Source: Atlantibacter sp. RC6 (GTDB lineage: Bacteria > Pseudomonadota > Gammaproteobacteria > Enterobacterales > Enterobacteriaceae). From it: a DNA stretch of 64,000 bases. How positions within the stretch are numbered: the first letter of the stretch is position 1; each line of letters opens with the position of its first letter. Location: the NCBI RefSeq assembly GCF_014193285.1, contig NZ_JACHZE010000002.1, positions 124,001 to 188,000 of the forward strand. The letters are read 5' to 3'. Under the pieces are notes generated by a model. The model did no database searches and was not told the origin of the DNA. It saw nothing but the letters and a program-made list of their open reading frames with translations. Below are positions 49,722 through 61,926 of this stretch, piece after piece. Position numbers and translations under genes: made by a program.

Positions 49722-50071
49722 CGGACAACCTCCAGATTCCCTCCAGAGCGCAGTATTTTTCGACGTGTCGCCAATGAAAGAATAATACAACCCTCGGAAG
49801 CAAACCCCGCAGGACCATGAACACGCTCGCCATGTATGCGAAAATCTGAACGACCAAACGATTCTCCTGAAGTTTGTTCCAGAATAATTGTCACGGGTCC
49901 CTTTGACGTTGAGTGCCCGGCAATTTTATAGGTACCTCGCGGCAATGGGCCAAGCCCCTTCACATGCTGGCGGTCGGGGTTGTTTTTATTCGTCAATGCA
50001 CCTGAGTAACCGGTTTCGACCAACTCACAGTCATCATACATTTCGCCGGTCGACTGATGATACGTCCACAT
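49718..50071 (-). CDS. tlde1: Tlde1-like peptidoglycan effector (DUF2778, L,D-transpeptidase fold)
   Basis: This 117-residue protein starts MWTYHQSTGEMYDD and contains GPLPRGTYKIAG near 41-52 and FRIHGERVHGPAGF followed by ASEGCIIL. This gives the catalytic pattern H80...S-x-G-C with Cys95. It is the DUF2778 family typified by Salmonella Tlde1, which cuts and exchanges D-amino acids in target peptidoglycan stems after type VI delivery. No signal peptide, as expected for an injected toxin. The start ATG 50071 has AAGGAG upstream; the frame opens earlier at 50173 inside hcp. It is 13 bases downstream of hcp and overlaps the immunity gene by four. Confidence 0.85.
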   Translation of the reverse strand: MWTYHQSTGEMYDDCELVETGYSGALTNKNNPDRQHVKGLGPLPRGTYKIAGHSTSKGPVTIILEQTSGESFGRSDFRIHGERVHGPAGFASEGCIILSLATRRKILRSGGNLEVVR

Positions 50072-50084
50072 AATATTGTTCTCC

Positions 50085-50576
50085 TTACGCAGTTGCGCGT
50101 TCGTTCCAGCTGTCAGAGTGAATAATGTTACCGTCGACATAACGCCAGGTGATTTTTTCGTATAGCAATTCAACCAGTTCCATATGATTATGCTTTTCGT
50201 GGCGCGGGTCTTTAACGTCCAGCATCATCGGACAGACGCCGACAATCTTCACGCCTTCCATCAGCGTCGAGAAATATTCCACCTCCTGACCAGCGTCATT
50301 GATGTGATAAAATTTGACCTCAGCAGATTTGAGCGTCTGACCCGTCGTTACCGCCTTGTACAGATAAGGGCTGGAGGAGTCGATCTCTTTGTCAAATGAA
50401 TACGGCGAATGCACGCGGAGACTGGTCGCCTTGCCTGTATGTATATCTGTGGGTTGCATTACGTCGTGATTAATACCCGTTATTTCGATGCTGCCTTCAC
50501 GTCCCTTAACATCAACCGAACCTCGGATATCAGCGCCGCCATCGTCTTTCAGCCATAAATATGCGGGAATTGCCAT
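50085..50576 (-). CDS. hcp: Type VI secretion Hcp family tube protein (orphan)
   Basis: This 163-residue protein begins MAIPAYLWLKDDGGADI and continues GSVDVKGREGSIEITGINHDV and the HEKHNHMELVELLYEKITW segment of the Hcp beta-barrel family. Hcp hexamers form the inner tube of the type VI secretion apparatus and carry small effectors in the lumen. It heads a three-gene cassette with the Tlde1-like effector and its putative immunity gene. No other T6SS structural gene is in the window, so it depends on an apparatus elsewhere. GGAGTTTAAAAA precedes the ATG. Confidence 0.9.
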   Translation of the reverse strand: MAIPAYLWLKDDGGADIRGSVDVKGREGSIEITGINHDVMQPTDIHTGKATSLRVHSPYSFDKEIDSSSPYLYKAVTTGQTLKSAEVKFYHINDAGQEVEYFSTLMEGVKIVGVCPMMLDVKDPRHEKHNHMELVELLYEKITWRYVDGNIIHSDSWNERATA

Positions 50577-50712
50577 TTTTTAAACTCCATTTATAAAACG
50601 CATTAATTGTTACCTCTGCTAGACACGAGGCATTCTGACGCTATCCACAACGAAACAATGGGTCAATTTTGCGTACTGTGTATAAAAATTGATCCGCGAT
50701 TTCTTTGATGCC
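50577..50712 (-). promoter_or_regulatory. Probable promoter region of the hcp cassette
   Basis: About 135 bases between the parE terminator and hcp, AT-rich in parts, with no coding frame. It must contain the cassette's promoter if parE transcription stops at the hairpin. Individual -35 and -10 elements are not clear enough to name. Confidence 0.4.
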
Positions 50713-50740
50713 AATAAAAAAAGGCCGGAATAATCCGGCC
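50713..50740 (-). terminator. Terminator of the nudF-yqiB-cpdA-yqiA-parE operon
   Basis: The stem GGCCGGA/TCCGGCC is followed on the minus strand by seven U, about 150 bases beyond the parE stop. Confidence 0.9.
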
Positions 50741-50886
50741 TCTGACAGGTGAAGATTGTTACTTAAATAAATTTTTCTGGACCGGCCGTTGCGAAACATT
50801 ACTGGAGATGAGCTATTAGCCTTTTCGGTCACTGCTGCCAAATTGCGAACAGATAACGGTCATCGTCTTTTACGTCATCGCACCAG
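50741..50886. other. 3' untranslated stretch of parE
   Basis: No coding frame of note between the parE stop and its terminator. Confidence 0.5.
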
Positions 50887-52782
<1,896 letters not shown>

Positions 52783-52822
52783 TTATTCGTTCAGAGAGAA
52801 ACGGCATCGACTCGGGGCGGAA

Positions 52823-53398
52823 TTACTCAAGCCCCAGAAAATCGACAATCTGTGAGAAATAATCTTCAAAGCCCACAAAGGCGTGATTACCCCCGTCAAT
52901 CACGGTCTGCCGGCAGGAAGCGTAGTACGCCACCGCCTGGCGATAATCAAGCACCTCGTCCCCGGTCTGCTGCAGCAGCCAAATCAAATCCGGCGCTTCC
53001 AGCGGGTCGATTTGCATGACTTTAAGATCGTAAATATGGCGTGACTCTAGCACATATTGCTGCCCGGTGTAGGGGTTCTCGTTTTGGCCTAAATAGTCGA
53101 CCAGCAGTTCAAACGGGCGCACCGCCGGGTTGACCACCACCGCCGGTAACATAAAGCACTGGGAAAGCCAGGTGGCGTAATAGCCGCCGAGAGACGAGCC
53201 GACTACCGCCAGCTCTTCGCCGCCGTGCTCCAGCACCAGCGACTCCAGCAGTTCCGCGGCATCGGAGGGAAACGGCGGCAGTTGCGGCACAATCATGTTA
53301 ATCGCCGGATGATGCTGTTCCAGCCAGGCTTTAAACCGCGTCGCTTTGGCGGAGCGCGGCGAGCTGTTGAACCCATGCAGGTAGAGAAGCGTGGACAT
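52823..53398 (-). CDS. yqiA: YqiA esterase (alpha/beta hydrolase)
   Basis: This 191-residue protein has the nucleophile elbow [30 protein letters not shown] at the start, and a C-terminal His in [14 protein letters not shown]. coli YqiA has thioesterase/esterase activity on short acyl substrates. Its start overlaps the cpdA stop. Confidence 0.95.
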   Translation of the reverse strand: MSTLLYLHGFNSSPRSAKATRFKAWLEQHHPAINMIVPQLPPFPSDAAELLESLVLEHGGEELAVVGSSLGGYYATWLSQCFMLPAVVVNPAVRPFELLVDYLGQNENPYTGQQYVLESRHIYDLKVMQIDPLEAPDLIWLLQQTGDEVLDYRQAVAYYASCRQTVIDGGNHAFVGFEDYFSQIVDFLGLE

Positions 53399-54225
53399 CA
53401 GTAACCTTCGGACGCGGTATCAGGATTGAACTGCGTCCCCTCCAGGCGTTCGACCTGCGTAGTTACTGTACCGTCGGCATGCAGTTCCAGCCAGCGCCAG
53501 CCGGGGGCGATAGTATCAAGGGTAAAGTTCGCGCAGTGAGGTTTGAACTGAACGCAGGTCGACGGCGTCGCCAGCATCCGGCGGCCATTCCAGTCGAGAT
53601 CCAGCTCCTGGTGGATATGCCCGCATAGCAGGTGGCGCACATTCGGAAAACGCCCCAGCACCGCGTCCAACTCGCCCGCATTACGCAGGCTGTGTTGATC
53701 AAGCCAGCTGCATCCCGCTGGCAGCGGATGATGGTGAAGCAATAATAAGGTGAACCGATCGGCGTTCTCGGCCAGCTTCGCTTCCAGCCACTCCAGCTGA
53801 TATTCGCTTAATTCGCCATGCGGAACGCCGAACACCTGGCTGTCCAGCAGCAAAATCTGCCACTTTTCGCCGCACAGTACCTGCTTCGCCGAGGAGATGC
53901 CCGCCTCCTGAAGCGCGCTGAACATGGCGGGCTGGAAATCATGGTTGCCCGGCAGCCAGACGCAGGGCGCAGAAAACGCGGCGATGCCCTGCGCGAAGTG
54001 CTGATAGGCCTCAGGCGTATGGTCCTGCGCTAAATCGCCGGTCGCGACAATCAGGTCGCACGGACGCTGCTGTGCGGCGATCGCCTCCAGCACAGCCTGA
54101 TAACTACTCCAGGTATTGACGCCCAACAGCGTTTCGCTTTTTTGCGCGAACAAGTGGGTATCGGTAATTTGTAAAATCCTGACGCTCGCCCCATCCGCAA
54201 CAGGAAGATTCAACAAACTTTCCAA
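53398..54225 (-). CDS. cpdA: 3',5'-cyclic-AMP phosphodiesterase
   Basis: This 275-residue metallophosphoesterase has the ligand motifs [31 protein letters not shown] and CGHIHQELD. CpdA hydrolyses cyclic AMP and so lowers CRP activity. It ends NPDTASEGY as in E. coli. It is followed by yqiA with overlap. Confidence 0.97.
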   Translation of the reverse strand: MESLLNLPVADGASVRILQITDTHLFAQKSETLLGVNTWSSYQAVLEAIAAQQRPCDLIVATGDLAQDHTPEAYQHFAQGIAAFSAPCVWLPGNHDFQPAMFSALQEAGISSAKQVLCGEKWQILLLDSQVFGVPHGELSEYQLEWLEAKLAENADRFTLLLLHHHPLPAGCSWLDQHSLRNAGELDAVLGRFPNVRHLLCGHIHQELDLDWNGRRMLATPSTCVQFKPHCANFTLDTIAPGWRWLELHADGTVTTQVERLEGTQFNPDTASEGY

Positions 54226-54249
54226 AGGGTGTCCTTAGGTTTCACGACG

Positions 54250-54672
54250 CTAACAAACCGGAACCGCCATCGCTCCATGCGCCAGGCAGTAGCGCAACCA
54301 ATCCGCAAGAAACTGGTTAATTTGATGCTTTTCATCGCGTTGATGCAACTTTTTGTTCGGGTAATCATAACGTGCTTTGAAGCGAAAGATCTGCTGGCTT
54401 GAACACACTTCCGCCACCATCGCGTCATGATAGAGCCGCACCGACATTGACGGCAGGCTCCAGTAGCTAATCGCCGGCACGGTCTGTTTGATTTCCACGA
54501 GCGTAGTGTAGCGGGTGGATTCGAGGATCGTTAATCGGTATTGCGCGCTGCCGACTTGATAGCTCACTGTTTCGCCCACTGCGTCAGTTCGCGGCAGCAA
54601 GCGGCGCAAAATTGCAAAATTGGTTTCGCAAAGGCGCATCATTTCTGGAAAGTCGGGGGTATAGCGCTTCAT
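54250..54672 (-). CDS. yqiB: YqiB family protein (DUF1249)
   Basis: This 140-residue protein starts [19 protein letters not shown] and ends [12 protein letters not shown], with [21 protein letters not shown] in between, matching E. coli YqiB. Function is unknown. ATG 54672 is used; the frame continues three codons further upstream and beyond into nudF. Confidence 0.95.
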   Translation of the reverse strand: MKRYTPDFPEMMRLCETNFAILRRLLPRTDAVGETVSYQVGSAQYRLTILESTRYTTLVEIKQTVPAISYWSLPSMSVRLYHDAMVAEVCSSQQIFRFKARYDYPNKKLHQRDEKHQINQFLADWLRYCLAHGAMAVPVC

Positions 54673-54674
54673 AT

Positions 54675-55307
54675 TCAGGTGTTCCACTCTTGACGTATTT
54701 CTTGATAGTGCAGTTGCAGCCAGAGCAGTGCGATGACTGAGGCTGCGTTATCGATTTTCCCCTCGTTTACCCACTGGTATGCCTGTTCCCGGCTTACCAC
54801 ATGAACACGAATATCTTCGTTTTCTTCCACCAGGCCGTGTATACCTTCGGCCTGCGTGGCATCCACTTCACCGACCAGAATCGATAACCGCTCGCTGGTG
54901 CCGCCTGGGCTTGCGAGATAGTTCAATACCGGCTTTGTGCGTCCCACCAGCAATCCTGCTTCTTCCATGGCTTCGCGGCGCGCCACCTCTTCCACGCTTT
55001 CGCCGGGCTCAATCATGCCGGCGACCAGCTCCAGCAACCACGGGGTGTCGCTGGTATCGTACGCGGCGATGCGGATCTGCTCGATCAACACCACTTCATC
55101 GCGCACAGGGTCAAAGGGTAGCAGGACTGAAGCATGACCGCGCTCAAAAATTTCACGGTGCACTTCGCCGCTCATTTCACCGTTGAAAAGGCGGTGTCGA
55201 AAACGATACAGATCTAACGAAAAAAAGCCGCGATACAATTTTTCCCGTGCAATAATTTCTACATCGTTTTTGGTGAAAGTCACTGCGCGATCGTCTGGTT
55301 TGCTCAT
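54675..55307 (-). CDS. nudF: ADP-ribose diphosphatase (Nudix)
   Basis: This 210-residue protein contains the Nudix box in [18 protein letters not shown] followed by EEAGLLVG. It hydrolyses ADP-ribose to AMP and ribose-5-phosphate. It is the first gene of the operon and is divergent from tolC, with 212 bases between them. Confidence 0.96.
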   Translation of the reverse strand: MSKPDDRAVTFTKNDVEIIAREKLYRGFFSLDLYRFRHRLFNGEMSGEVHREIFERGHASVLLPFDPVRDEVVLIEQIRIAAYDTSDTPWLLELVAGMIEPGESVEEVARREAMEEAGLLVGRTKPVLNYLASPGGTSERLSILVGEVDATQAEGIHGLVEENEDIRVHVVSREQAYQWVNEGKIDNAASVIALLWLQLHYQEIRQEWNT

Positions 55308-55519
55308 GATTAAAGCCTGTTATAAATGTGGATGGTGGTGAACCTATTCAACTCAGTTTACCTGTCGTTATAACGCCAATATGGTAGATTGATGAAATTT
55401 AATGGCATAAGGCACAGAAGGCCAATCTTCACATATCGCGGATTCTGCTAAAATCGGCGACAATTTTTGACTTCTGTCAGCGCTAATAAACAAATTCTGC
55501 TTCACAACAAGGAATGCAA

Positions 55520-57010
55520 ATGAAGAAACTGCTCCCCATTCTTATCGGCCTGAGCCTTACCGGATTCAGCGCCATGAGCCAGGCAGAAAACCTGTTACAG
55601 GTTTATCAGCAAGCACGTTTGAGCAACCCGGACCTGCGTAGATCCGCTGCCGATCGTGATGCCGCATTCGAAAAAATCAACGAAGCTCGCAGTCCTTTAT
55701 TACCGCAGCTCGGCCTTGGCGCAGACTACTCCTACAGCAACGGTTACCGCGACGCGAACGGCGTTAACTCCAACACCACCAGCGCATCGCTGTCGTTGAC
55801 TCAGACCATTTTCGATATGTCGAAATGGCGTCAGTTAACGCTTCAGGAAAAGAGTGCGGGTATTCAGGACGTCACCTTCCAGACCGATCAGCAGACCCTG
55901 ATCCTGAACACCGCGACCGCCTATTTTAACGTGCTGAGCGCTATCGATGCGCTCTCCTATACCGAAGCGCAGAAACAGGCGATCTACCGCCAGTTAGACC
56001 AGACGACCCAGCGTTTTAACGTGGGCCTGGTCGCGATCACCGACGTACAGAACGCCCGCTCCCAGTACGATAACGTGCTGGCGAATGAAGTGACCGCCCG
56101 TAACAACCTGGATAACGCGCTGGAACAGCTGCGCCAGGTGACCGGCAACTACTATCCGCAACTGGCGTCGCTGAACGTTGACGCATTTAAAACCGCCAAA
56201 CCGGATTCGGTTAACAATCTGCTGAAAGAAGCGGAAAACCGTAACCTGGCGCTGTTGCAGGCCCGTCTGAGCCAGGATTTGGCCCGCGAGCAGATTCGCC
56301 TGGCTGAATCGGGCCATTTGCCGACGGTGGGTTTGACCGCATCGACCGGCATCTCCGACAGCTCTTACAGCGGCTCTGCGACCAATACCGCGCAGTATAA
56401 CGACAGCAACGTTGGCCAGAACAAAGTCGGCATCAACTTCTCCCTGCCGATTTACAGCGGCGGCGCGGTGAACTCCCAGGTTAAACAGGCGCAGTATAAT
56501 TTCGTCGGTGCCAGTGAGCAGCTTGAAAGCGCCCACCGCAACGTGGTGCAAACCGTGCGTTCCTCCTTCAATAACATCAATGCGTCTATCAGCAGCATTA
56601 ACGCCTACAAACAGGCGGTGGTGTCTGCCCAGAGCTCATTAGATGCGACAGAAGCGGGCTATGAAGTGGGCACCCGTACTATCGTTGATGTGCTGGATGC
56701 CACCACCACGCTGTACAACGCGAAGCAGCAGCTCTCCAGCGCCCGTTATAACTACCTGATTAACCAGCTCAATATCAAATCCGCGTTGGGTACGTTGAAC
56801 GAGCAGGATCTGCAAATCCTTAACAGCAACCTGGGTAAACCGGTTTCTACCACGCCTGAAATCGTGGCACCGGAAAATGCCCAGCAGGCTGCCGCCGCCG
56901 ATGGCTACGCCACGACCGACGCGCAGACCCAGCCAACCGCTCAGCCGGCGAGCGCGGTACAACCCGCGGCCGCTACGCAGAGCAACGGTAAAAATCCGTT
57001 CCGCAATTAA
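55520..57010 (+). CDS. tolC: Outer-membrane efflux channel TolC
   Basis: This 496-residue protein has a signal peptide of about 22 residues (ending MSQA) and the repeated helical-hairpin organisation (two outer-membrane efflux repeats, about 40-220 and 250-440). It carries conserved segments such as NYLINQLNIKSALGTLN and a variable Ala/Gln-rich tail. TolC is the outer-membrane exit duct for AcrAB-type pumps and type I secretion. ATG 55520 is chosen because the ribosome site AAGGA sits immediately before the alternative ATG 55514, which is too close. Confidence 0.98.
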   Translation: MKKLLPILIGLSLTGFSAMSQAENLLQVYQQARLSNPDLRRSAADRDAAFEKINEARSPLLPQLGLGADYSYSNGYRDANGVNSNTTSASLSLTQTIFDMSKWRQLTLQEKSAGIQDVTFQTDQQTLILNTATAYFNVLSAIDALSYTEAQKQAIYRQLDQTTQRFNVGLVAITDVQNARSQYDNVLANEVTARNNLDNALEQLRQVTGNYYPQLASLNVDAFKTAKPDSVNNLLKEAENRNLALLQARLSQDLAREQIRLAESGHLPTVGLTASTGISDSSYSGSATNTAQYNDSNVGQNKVGINFSLPIYSGGAVNSQVKQAQYNFVGASEQLESAHRNVVQTVRSSFNNINASISSINAYKQAVVSAQSSLDATEAGYEVGTRTIVDVLDATTTLYNAKQQLSSARYNYLINQLNIKSALGTLNEQDLQILNSNLGKPVSTTPEIVAPENAQQAAAADGYATTDAQTQPTAQPASAVQPAAATQSNGKNPFRN

Positions 57011-57161
57011 GCCTGCGACGGGGGGTGTGAATCACCCCCCGAATCTTCGTAAGGCAACGTAAAGATCCGCGCCCGGCGCGCCCGCCGCTTTAATTTCGAC
57101 CATTCATCCTCTATCCTTTACGATTAATTCTTTGCATTATCACTGGGTTCAGGAAGATAAA

Positions 57162-57833
57162 ATGAAACGGACAAAATCCATCAATCATGCGACGTTTCGC
57201 AAAAGCTTTAGCGCGCGCCACTTAACGCCGGTTGCACTGGCGGTTTCCGCCGTGTTTATGCTTGCGGGTTGTGAAAAGAGCGATGAGACTGTCTCGCTTT
57301 ATCAGAATGCCGACGACTGTTCGAAGGCTAATCCGGGCAAAAGCGCCGAATGTACCACTGCCTACAACAACGCCCTGAAAGAAGCCGAGCGCACCGCGCC
57401 GAAATACGCCACCCGTGAAGATTGCGTGGCGGAATTTGGCGAAAACCAGTGCCAGCAGGCCCCTGCACAGGCGGGCGTGGCAGGTGAAAACCAGGCTCAG
57501 GCCCACAGCGGCGGCAGCTTCTGGATGCCGTTAATGGCGGGCTATATGATGGGCCGAATGATGGGCGGCGGCGCGGGCTTCGCGCAGCAACCGCTGTTCA
57601 CCTCGCGCAACCCTGCCAGCCCGGCCTACGGTCAGTACAACGACGCCAGCGGCAAGAGCTATGGCGCGGCGCAGCCGGGCCGCACCATGACGGTCCCGAA
57701 AACCGCTATGGCCCCGAAACCGGCCACCACCACTACCGTGACCCGTGGCGGCTTTGGCGAGTCCGTGGCGAAGCAGTCCGCGATGCAGCGTAGCTCCGCA
57801 ACCGGCAGCTCCAGCCGTTCAATGGGCGGTTGA
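57162..57833 (+). CDS. ygiB: YgiB lipoprotein-like protein (DUF1190)
   Basis: This 223-residue protein has a hydrophobic signal ending [13 protein letters not shown] (lipobox), then Cys-rich [18 protein letters not shown] and a Gly/Ser/Thr-rich tail with repeated MMG and TTTT. It matches YgiB, encoded downstream of tolC in E. coli and in front of ygiC. Function is uncertain. ATG 57162 follows AGGAAGATAAA. Confidence 0.93.
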   Translation: MKRTKSINHATFRKSFSARHLTPVALAVSAVFMLAGCEKSDETVSLYQNADDCSKANPGKSAECTTAYNNALKEAERTAPKYATREDCVAEFGENQCQQAPAQAGVAGENQAQAHSGGSFWMPLMAGYMMGRMMGGGAGFAQQPLFTSRNPASPAYGQYNDASGKSYGAAQPGRTMTVPKTAMAPKPATTTTVTRGGFGESVAKQSAMQRSSATGSSSRSMGG

Positions 57834-57836
57834 TCG

Positions 57837-58997
57837 ATGGAACGGATTGCCATTAGCGAGCGCCCTGACTGGCGCGAAAAAGCCACCGAATACGGTTTCA
57901 ACTTCCACACCATGTACGGCGAGCCGTACTGGTGTGAGGAAGCCTATTACCAGTTGACGCTCAGCCAGGTGGAACGCCTGGAAACCGTCACCGCCGAACT
58001 GCACCAGATGTGTTTGCAGGTAGTGGAAAAAGTCGTCGCCAGCGATGCGCTGCTGACCAAATTCCGCATCCCGAAACACACCTGGGAATTTGTGCGCCAG
58101 TCCTGGCGCAGCCAGCAGCCGTCGCTCTACTCGCGTCTCGATTTGGCCTGGGACGGCATCGGCGATCCGAAGCTGCTGGAGAACAATGCCGATACCCCCA
58201 CCTCGCTGTATGAAGCGGCGTTTTTCCAGTGGATCTGGCTGGAAGATCAGATTAACGCGGGCAAGCTCCCGGCCAACAGCGATCAGTTCAACAGTTTGCA
58301 AGAGAAGGTGATTGAGCGATTCGCCGTTCTGAAAGAGCAACACGGCTTTAATCTGGTGCATTTCGCCTGTTGCCGCGACACGGTGGAAGATCGCGGAACC
58401 GTGCAATATTTGCAGGATTGCGCCGCTGAAGCGGGCGTGGCGAGCGAATTCTTATATATCGACGACATCGGCCTTGGCGAGAAAGGCCAGTTTACCGATC
58501 CGCAGGATCAGGTGATTGCCAACCTGTTTAAGCTCTACCCATGGGAATACATGCTGCGCGAGATGTTCTCCACCAAGCTGGAAGACGCGGGCGTACGCTG
58601 GCTGGAGCCTGCCTGGAAAAGCATTATCTCCAACAAAGCGCTGTTGCCGATGTTATGGGAGATGTTCCCGAACCACCCTAACCTGCTGCCGGCTTACTTC
58701 GCTGAAGATGAGCATCCGGCGATGGATAAATACGTCGTGAAGCCGATCTTCTCCCGCGAAGGGGCCAATATTTCCATCATTGAAAATGGTCAAACGCTGG
58801 AGAAAGTCGAGGGGCCGTATGGCGAGGAAGGCATGATCGTACAGCAGTTCCACCCGCTGCCGAAATTTGGCGACAGCTACACGCTGATCGGCAGTTGGCT
58901 TATCAACGATCAGCCTGCCGGGATCGGCATCCGGGAAGATCGGGCGTTGATCACCCAGGATCTGTCACGTTTCTATCCGCACATCTTTATCGAGTAA
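57837..58997 (+). CDS. ygiC: YgiC ATP-grasp ligase-like protein
   Basis: This 386-residue protein belongs to the glutathionylspermidine-synthase-like ATP-grasp family: [20 protein letters not shown] near the middle, [26 protein letters not shown] and the final [17 protein letters not shown]. Such enzymes ligate a carboxylate to an amine using ATP; YgiC's own substrate is not established. It starts three bases after ygiB, so both are one unit with tolC possibly upstream. Confidence 0.93.
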   Translation: MERIAISERPDWREKATEYGFNFHTMYGEPYWCEEAYYQLTLSQVERLETVTAELHQMCLQVVEKVVASDALLTKFRIPKHTWEFVRQSWRSQQPSLYSRLDLAWDGIGDPKLLENNADTPTSLYEAAFFQWIWLEDQINAGKLPANSDQFNSLQEKVIERFAVLKEQHGFNLVHFACCRDTVEDRGTVQYLQDCAAEAGVASEFLYIDDIGLGEKGQFTDPQDQVIANLFKLYPWEYMLREMFSTKLEDAGVRWLEPAWKSIISNKALLPMLWEMFPNHPNLLPAYFAEDEHPAMDKYVVKPIFSREGANISIIENGQTLEKVEGPYGEEGMIVQQFHPLPKFGDSYTLIGSWLINDQPAGIGIREDRALITQDLSRFYPHIFIE

Positions 58998-59003
58998 CAA
59001 ACA

Positions 59004-59025
59004 GGGCGCGAATGATATCGCGCCC
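59004..59025. terminator. Bidirectional terminator ygiC/ygiD
   Basis: The 8-bp stem GGGCGCGA/TCGCGCCC is flanked by AAACA and TTTGTTT between two convergent genes. Confidence 0.88.
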
Positions 59026-59030
59026 TTTGT

Positions 59031-59819
59031 TTAGCCCACCTGCACCGACAGCATACTTAACGATCCCATCTCGATACCGTCCACCGGCACCGAAACCGGC
59101 TCGCTGCCGTCCCACGCGCCCAGCACGTACAGCAACGGTAAAAAGTGCTCCGGGGTCGGGTTGGACAAACTGCCCCCTTCCTGCTGGAGATAATTCACCA
59201 GCGGATGCTGCTCTACCGGCCCTTGCCAGGTGAGATTGGCTTTCACCACATTGTTAAACGCCGTCGCCCAGGGGTATGGCGTATTTTCACCGTGCCAGCG
59301 GGCGGTACGCAGGTTGTGCACCACGTTACCGCTTGCCACCAGCATGATGCCCTCATCACGCAGCGCCGCCAGTTTACGGCCCATTTCAACATGCCAGGCG
59401 GCAGGTTTGGTGCTGTCTATACTCAATTGCACCATCGGGATGTCGGCATCCGGATACATCTTGATCAGTACGCCCCATGAACCGTGGTCGAAGCCCCAGG
59501 CTTCCCTGTCGAGCGCAACAGGCACCGGCGCGAGCAGATCGACCAGGCGCTGCGCCAGTTCCGGCGATCCCGGCGCCGGATAATGCGTGTCATACAGCGC
59601 CTGCGGGAATCCACCAAAATCATGGATGGTTTTGGGCTGTTCCATGGCGGTGACGCCGGTCCCCCGGGTAAACCAGTGGGCAGACACCACGACGATCGCT
59701 TTTGGACGTGGCAGGGTCGCGCCCAAATGCCGCCAGGCCTGAGTATACTGATTGTCCTCCAGCACGTTCATCGGGCTACCGTGGCCGAGAAACAGTGCAG
59801 GCATACGCGAAACGTTCAT
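59031..59819 (-). CDS. ygiD: 4,5-DOPA dioxygenase extradiol-like protein
   Basis: This 262-residue LigB-fold protein has metal-binding motifs in FLGHGSPMNVL, VVSAHWFTRG and GNVVHNLR, and ends SLSMLSVQVG. E. coli YgiD cleaves L-DOPA extradiol-wise. It converges with ygiC and is divergent from zupT. Confidence 0.95.
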   Translation of the reverse strand: MNVSRMPALFLGHGSPMNVLEDNQYTQAWRHLGATLPRPKAIVVVSAHWFTRGTGVTAMEQPKTIHDFGGFPQALYDTHYPAPGSPELAQRLVDLLAPVPVALDREAWGFDHGSWGVLIKMYPDADIPMVQLSIDSTKPAAWHVEMGRKLAALRDEGIMLVASGNVVHNLRTARWHGENTPYPWATAFNNVVKANLTWQGPVEQHPLVNYLQQEGGSLSNPTPEHFLPLLYVLGAWDGSEPVSVPVDGIEMGSLSMLSVQVG

Positions 59820-60015
59820 GGTGTTATCCTTTGGTCTTCGGGGTATTGTCGATGGATAAACCTTACGCCGATTCGGGAAAAGAAGAACTCAGATAACCAT
59901 GATGGAGATCATCAGGAAATTTGAATGTAAGGCTGGTGTAAATCCGCTGACCCCACGTCGATTTTAATCGACGGGTTCTTTAAGCTTTGAGAATCCAGAA
60001 CACAAGGAGCTGTTG

Positions 60016-60789
60016 ATGTCGGTCCCTCTTATATTGACTTTACTGGCTGGCGGAGCCACGTTTATCGGCGCGCTGTTGGGCGTGATCGGCCAAAAACCGT
60101 CAAACCGGTTGCTGGCGTTTTCGCTGGGTTTTGCCGCTGGCATTATGCTGCTGATTTCATTGATGGAAATGTTGCCCGCCGCGCTGCGCGAAGAAGGGAT
60201 GTCTCCGATGCTGGGTTACGGCATGTTTATTGTCGGCCTGCTGGGCTACTACGCCCTGGACCGCATGTTGCCCCACGCCCATGCTCAGGATCTGCTGGAT
60301 AAGGATTTACAGCGCACGCCGCGCAATCTGAAGCGTACCGCGCTGCTGCTGACGCTCGGCATCAGCCTGCATAACTTCCCGGAAGGTGTCGCTACCTTCG
60401 TGACGGCCAGCAACAATCTGGAATTAGGGTTTGGTATCGCCCTTGCCGTCGCCTTGCACAATATTCCTGAAGGACTGGCGGTAGCCGGACCAGTGTATGC
60501 CGCGACGGGCTCCAAATACAAAGCGGTGTTCTGGGCGGGTATCTCCGGGATGGCGGAAATTCTCGGCGGCGTGCTGGCCTGGCTGATCCTCGGTTCGCTG
60601 GTGTCGCCGGTGCTGATGGCCTCGATTATGGCGGCGGTGGCGGGGATTATGGTGGCGCTGTCAGTGGATGAGCTGATGCCGCTGGCGAAAGAGATTGACC
60701 CGAATAACAACCCCAGTTACGGCGTGTTGTGCGGCATGTCGGTAATGGGTTTAAGCCTGACGTTGCTGCAAACCAGCGGGATTGGCTGA
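60016..60789 (+). CDS. zupT: ZIP family divalent metal (zinc) transporter
   Basis: This 257-residue protein with eight membrane segments has the transport-site helices with [10 protein letters not shown] and [12 protein letters not shown]. It matches E. coli ZupT, a broad Zn/Fe/Mn importer. A TTG at 60013 is in frame, but ATG 60016 with AAGGAGCTGTTG upstream is the start used. A hairpin TCGATT/AATCGA lies in the upstream region near 59959-59972. Confidence 0.97.
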   Translation: MSVPLILTLLAGGATFIGALLGVIGQKPSNRLLAFSLGFAAGIMLLISLMEMLPAALREEGMSPMLGYGMFIVGLLGYYALDRMLPHAHAQDLLDKDLQRTPRNLKRTALLLTLGISLHNFPEGVATFVTASNNLELGFGIALAVALHNIPEGLAVAGPVYAATGSKYKAVFWAGISGMAEILGGVLAWLILGSLVSPVLMASIMAAVAGIMVALSVDELMPLAKEIDPNNNPSYGVLCGMSVMGLSLTLLQTSGIG

Positions 60790-60802
60790 TTTCTCTGGAC
60801 GT

Positions 60803-60833
60803 AAAAAAACCCGGTTGATGAACCGGGTTTTTT
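60803..60833. terminator. Bidirectional terminator zupT/ribB
   Basis: The 10-bp stem AAACCCGGTT/AACCGGGTTT with loop GATG, flanked by A- and T-runs, lies between convergent genes. Confidence 0.95.
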
Positions 60834-60850
60834 ATTATCTGCCTGCAGAA

Positions 60851-61504
60851 TTAGCTGGCTTTGCGTTCGTGCTGCTGACGATAAGCCACCAGATCTTCAA
60901 TGGTCACGACGGCCATCTGATGTTTACCCGCAAAGTCGATGCACTCCGGCGCGCGCGCCATAGAGCCATCATCGTTGGTTAATTCACACAGAACGCCAGC
61001 CGGTTTGAAACCCGCCAGCGTCACCAGATCGATAGTGGCTTCGGTATGGCCGCCACGGGTCAGGACGCCGCCGTTCTGGGCGCGCAGCGGGAATACGTGG
61101 CCCGGACGGTTCAGATCGGAAGGTTTCGCGTCATCGGCAATCGCGGCGCGGATGGTGGTAATGCGGTCCGCCGCGGAAACCCCGGTGCTCACGCCGTGCG
61201 CGGCTTCGATAGTGACGGTAAAGCCGGTGCCGTAAGCGCTGGTGTTATTTTCAACCATCATAGGCAGGTCGAGCTGCTGACGGCGATCTTCAGTGATGCA
61301 CAGGCACACAATGCCGCTGCCGTGGCGAATGGTCAGCGCCATTTGTTCAACGGTCATGGTTTCGGCGGCGAAAATCATATCGCCTTCGTTTTCACGGTCT
61401 TCATCATCAAGCACCATCACGCCACGGCCTTCGCGCAAAGCGGTCAGAGCGTGTTCTACGCGTTCAAATGCGGTACCGAAAGAGGAAAGAAGCGTCTGAT
61501 TCAT
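60851..61504 (-). CDS. ribB: 3,4-dihydroxy-2-butanone 4-phosphate synthase
   Basis: This 217-residue protein matches E. coli Rib[39 protein letters not shown] (metal and substrate acids) and [15 protein letters not shown]. It makes the four-carbon precursor of riboflavin from ribulose 5-phosphate. An FMN riboswitch lies upstream. Confidence 0.98.
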   Translation of the reverse strand: MNQTLLSSFGTAFERVEHALTALREGRGVMVLDDEDRENEGDMIFAAETMTVEQMALTIRHGSGIVCLCITEDRRQQLDLPMMVENNTSAYGTGFTVTIEAAHGVSTGVSAADRITTIRAAIADDAKPSDLNRPGHVFPLRAQNGGVLTRGGHTEATIDLVTLAGFKPAGVLCELTNDDGSMARAPECIDFAGKHQMAVVTIEDLVAYRQQHERKAS

Positions 61505-61611
61505 GGTAAAAAAACCTCATTAAAATTATGGTTACCAGAATCAGGGCGGTCTTAGGAGTGCCGTAATAACGGCAAAAAAATAACGTGAGTGGGCCCTACG
61601 CCCGACTTGAT

Positions 61612-61767
61612 CGTTACTCTCTCCCATCCGGACTTTAACCGTCGGCCCCGGAATTACACCGGATCTGCTGACCTTCAGCGTTTATGAAAACATCTGAAGC
61701 GCTCGCGGGCTTTCAGCATAAGCTGATTTACCGCCGGTGGGGAATTTCGCCCCGCCCTGAGAATAAG
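61612..61767 (-). ncRNA. FMN riboswitch (RFN element) of ribB
   Basis: On the minus strand the conserved RFN blocks appear in order: TTCTCAGGGCGGGG, CCCCACCGGCGGTAAA, AGCCCGCGAGCG, then GGTCAGCAGATCCGGT, GGGGCCGACGGTTAAAGTC and CGGATGGGAGAGAGTAACG. This is the six-stemmed aptamer that binds FMN and shuts off ribB. The region 61505-61611 between it and ribB would be the expression platform. Confidence 0.95.
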
Positions 61768-61926
61768 CGGGGTTACTATAACGCCAATGACCAGGGTCGG
61801 CAATGCATTCAGCAGACTAAATAAATCGGTTTGTGCTATTACTTAGATTCATACATTTCCGGTTTCTCCTCCCGGAAACAGGCATTACAATAAGAGGTTA
61901 TGTAACTCACGCACTGGGAAACCGCC

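Noticed and set aside
61561..61580. Hairpin GCCGT/ACGGC with A-run considered as ribB attenuator
   Set aside because: On the ribB strand the T-run precedes rather than follows the stem, so it is not a terminator in that direction.
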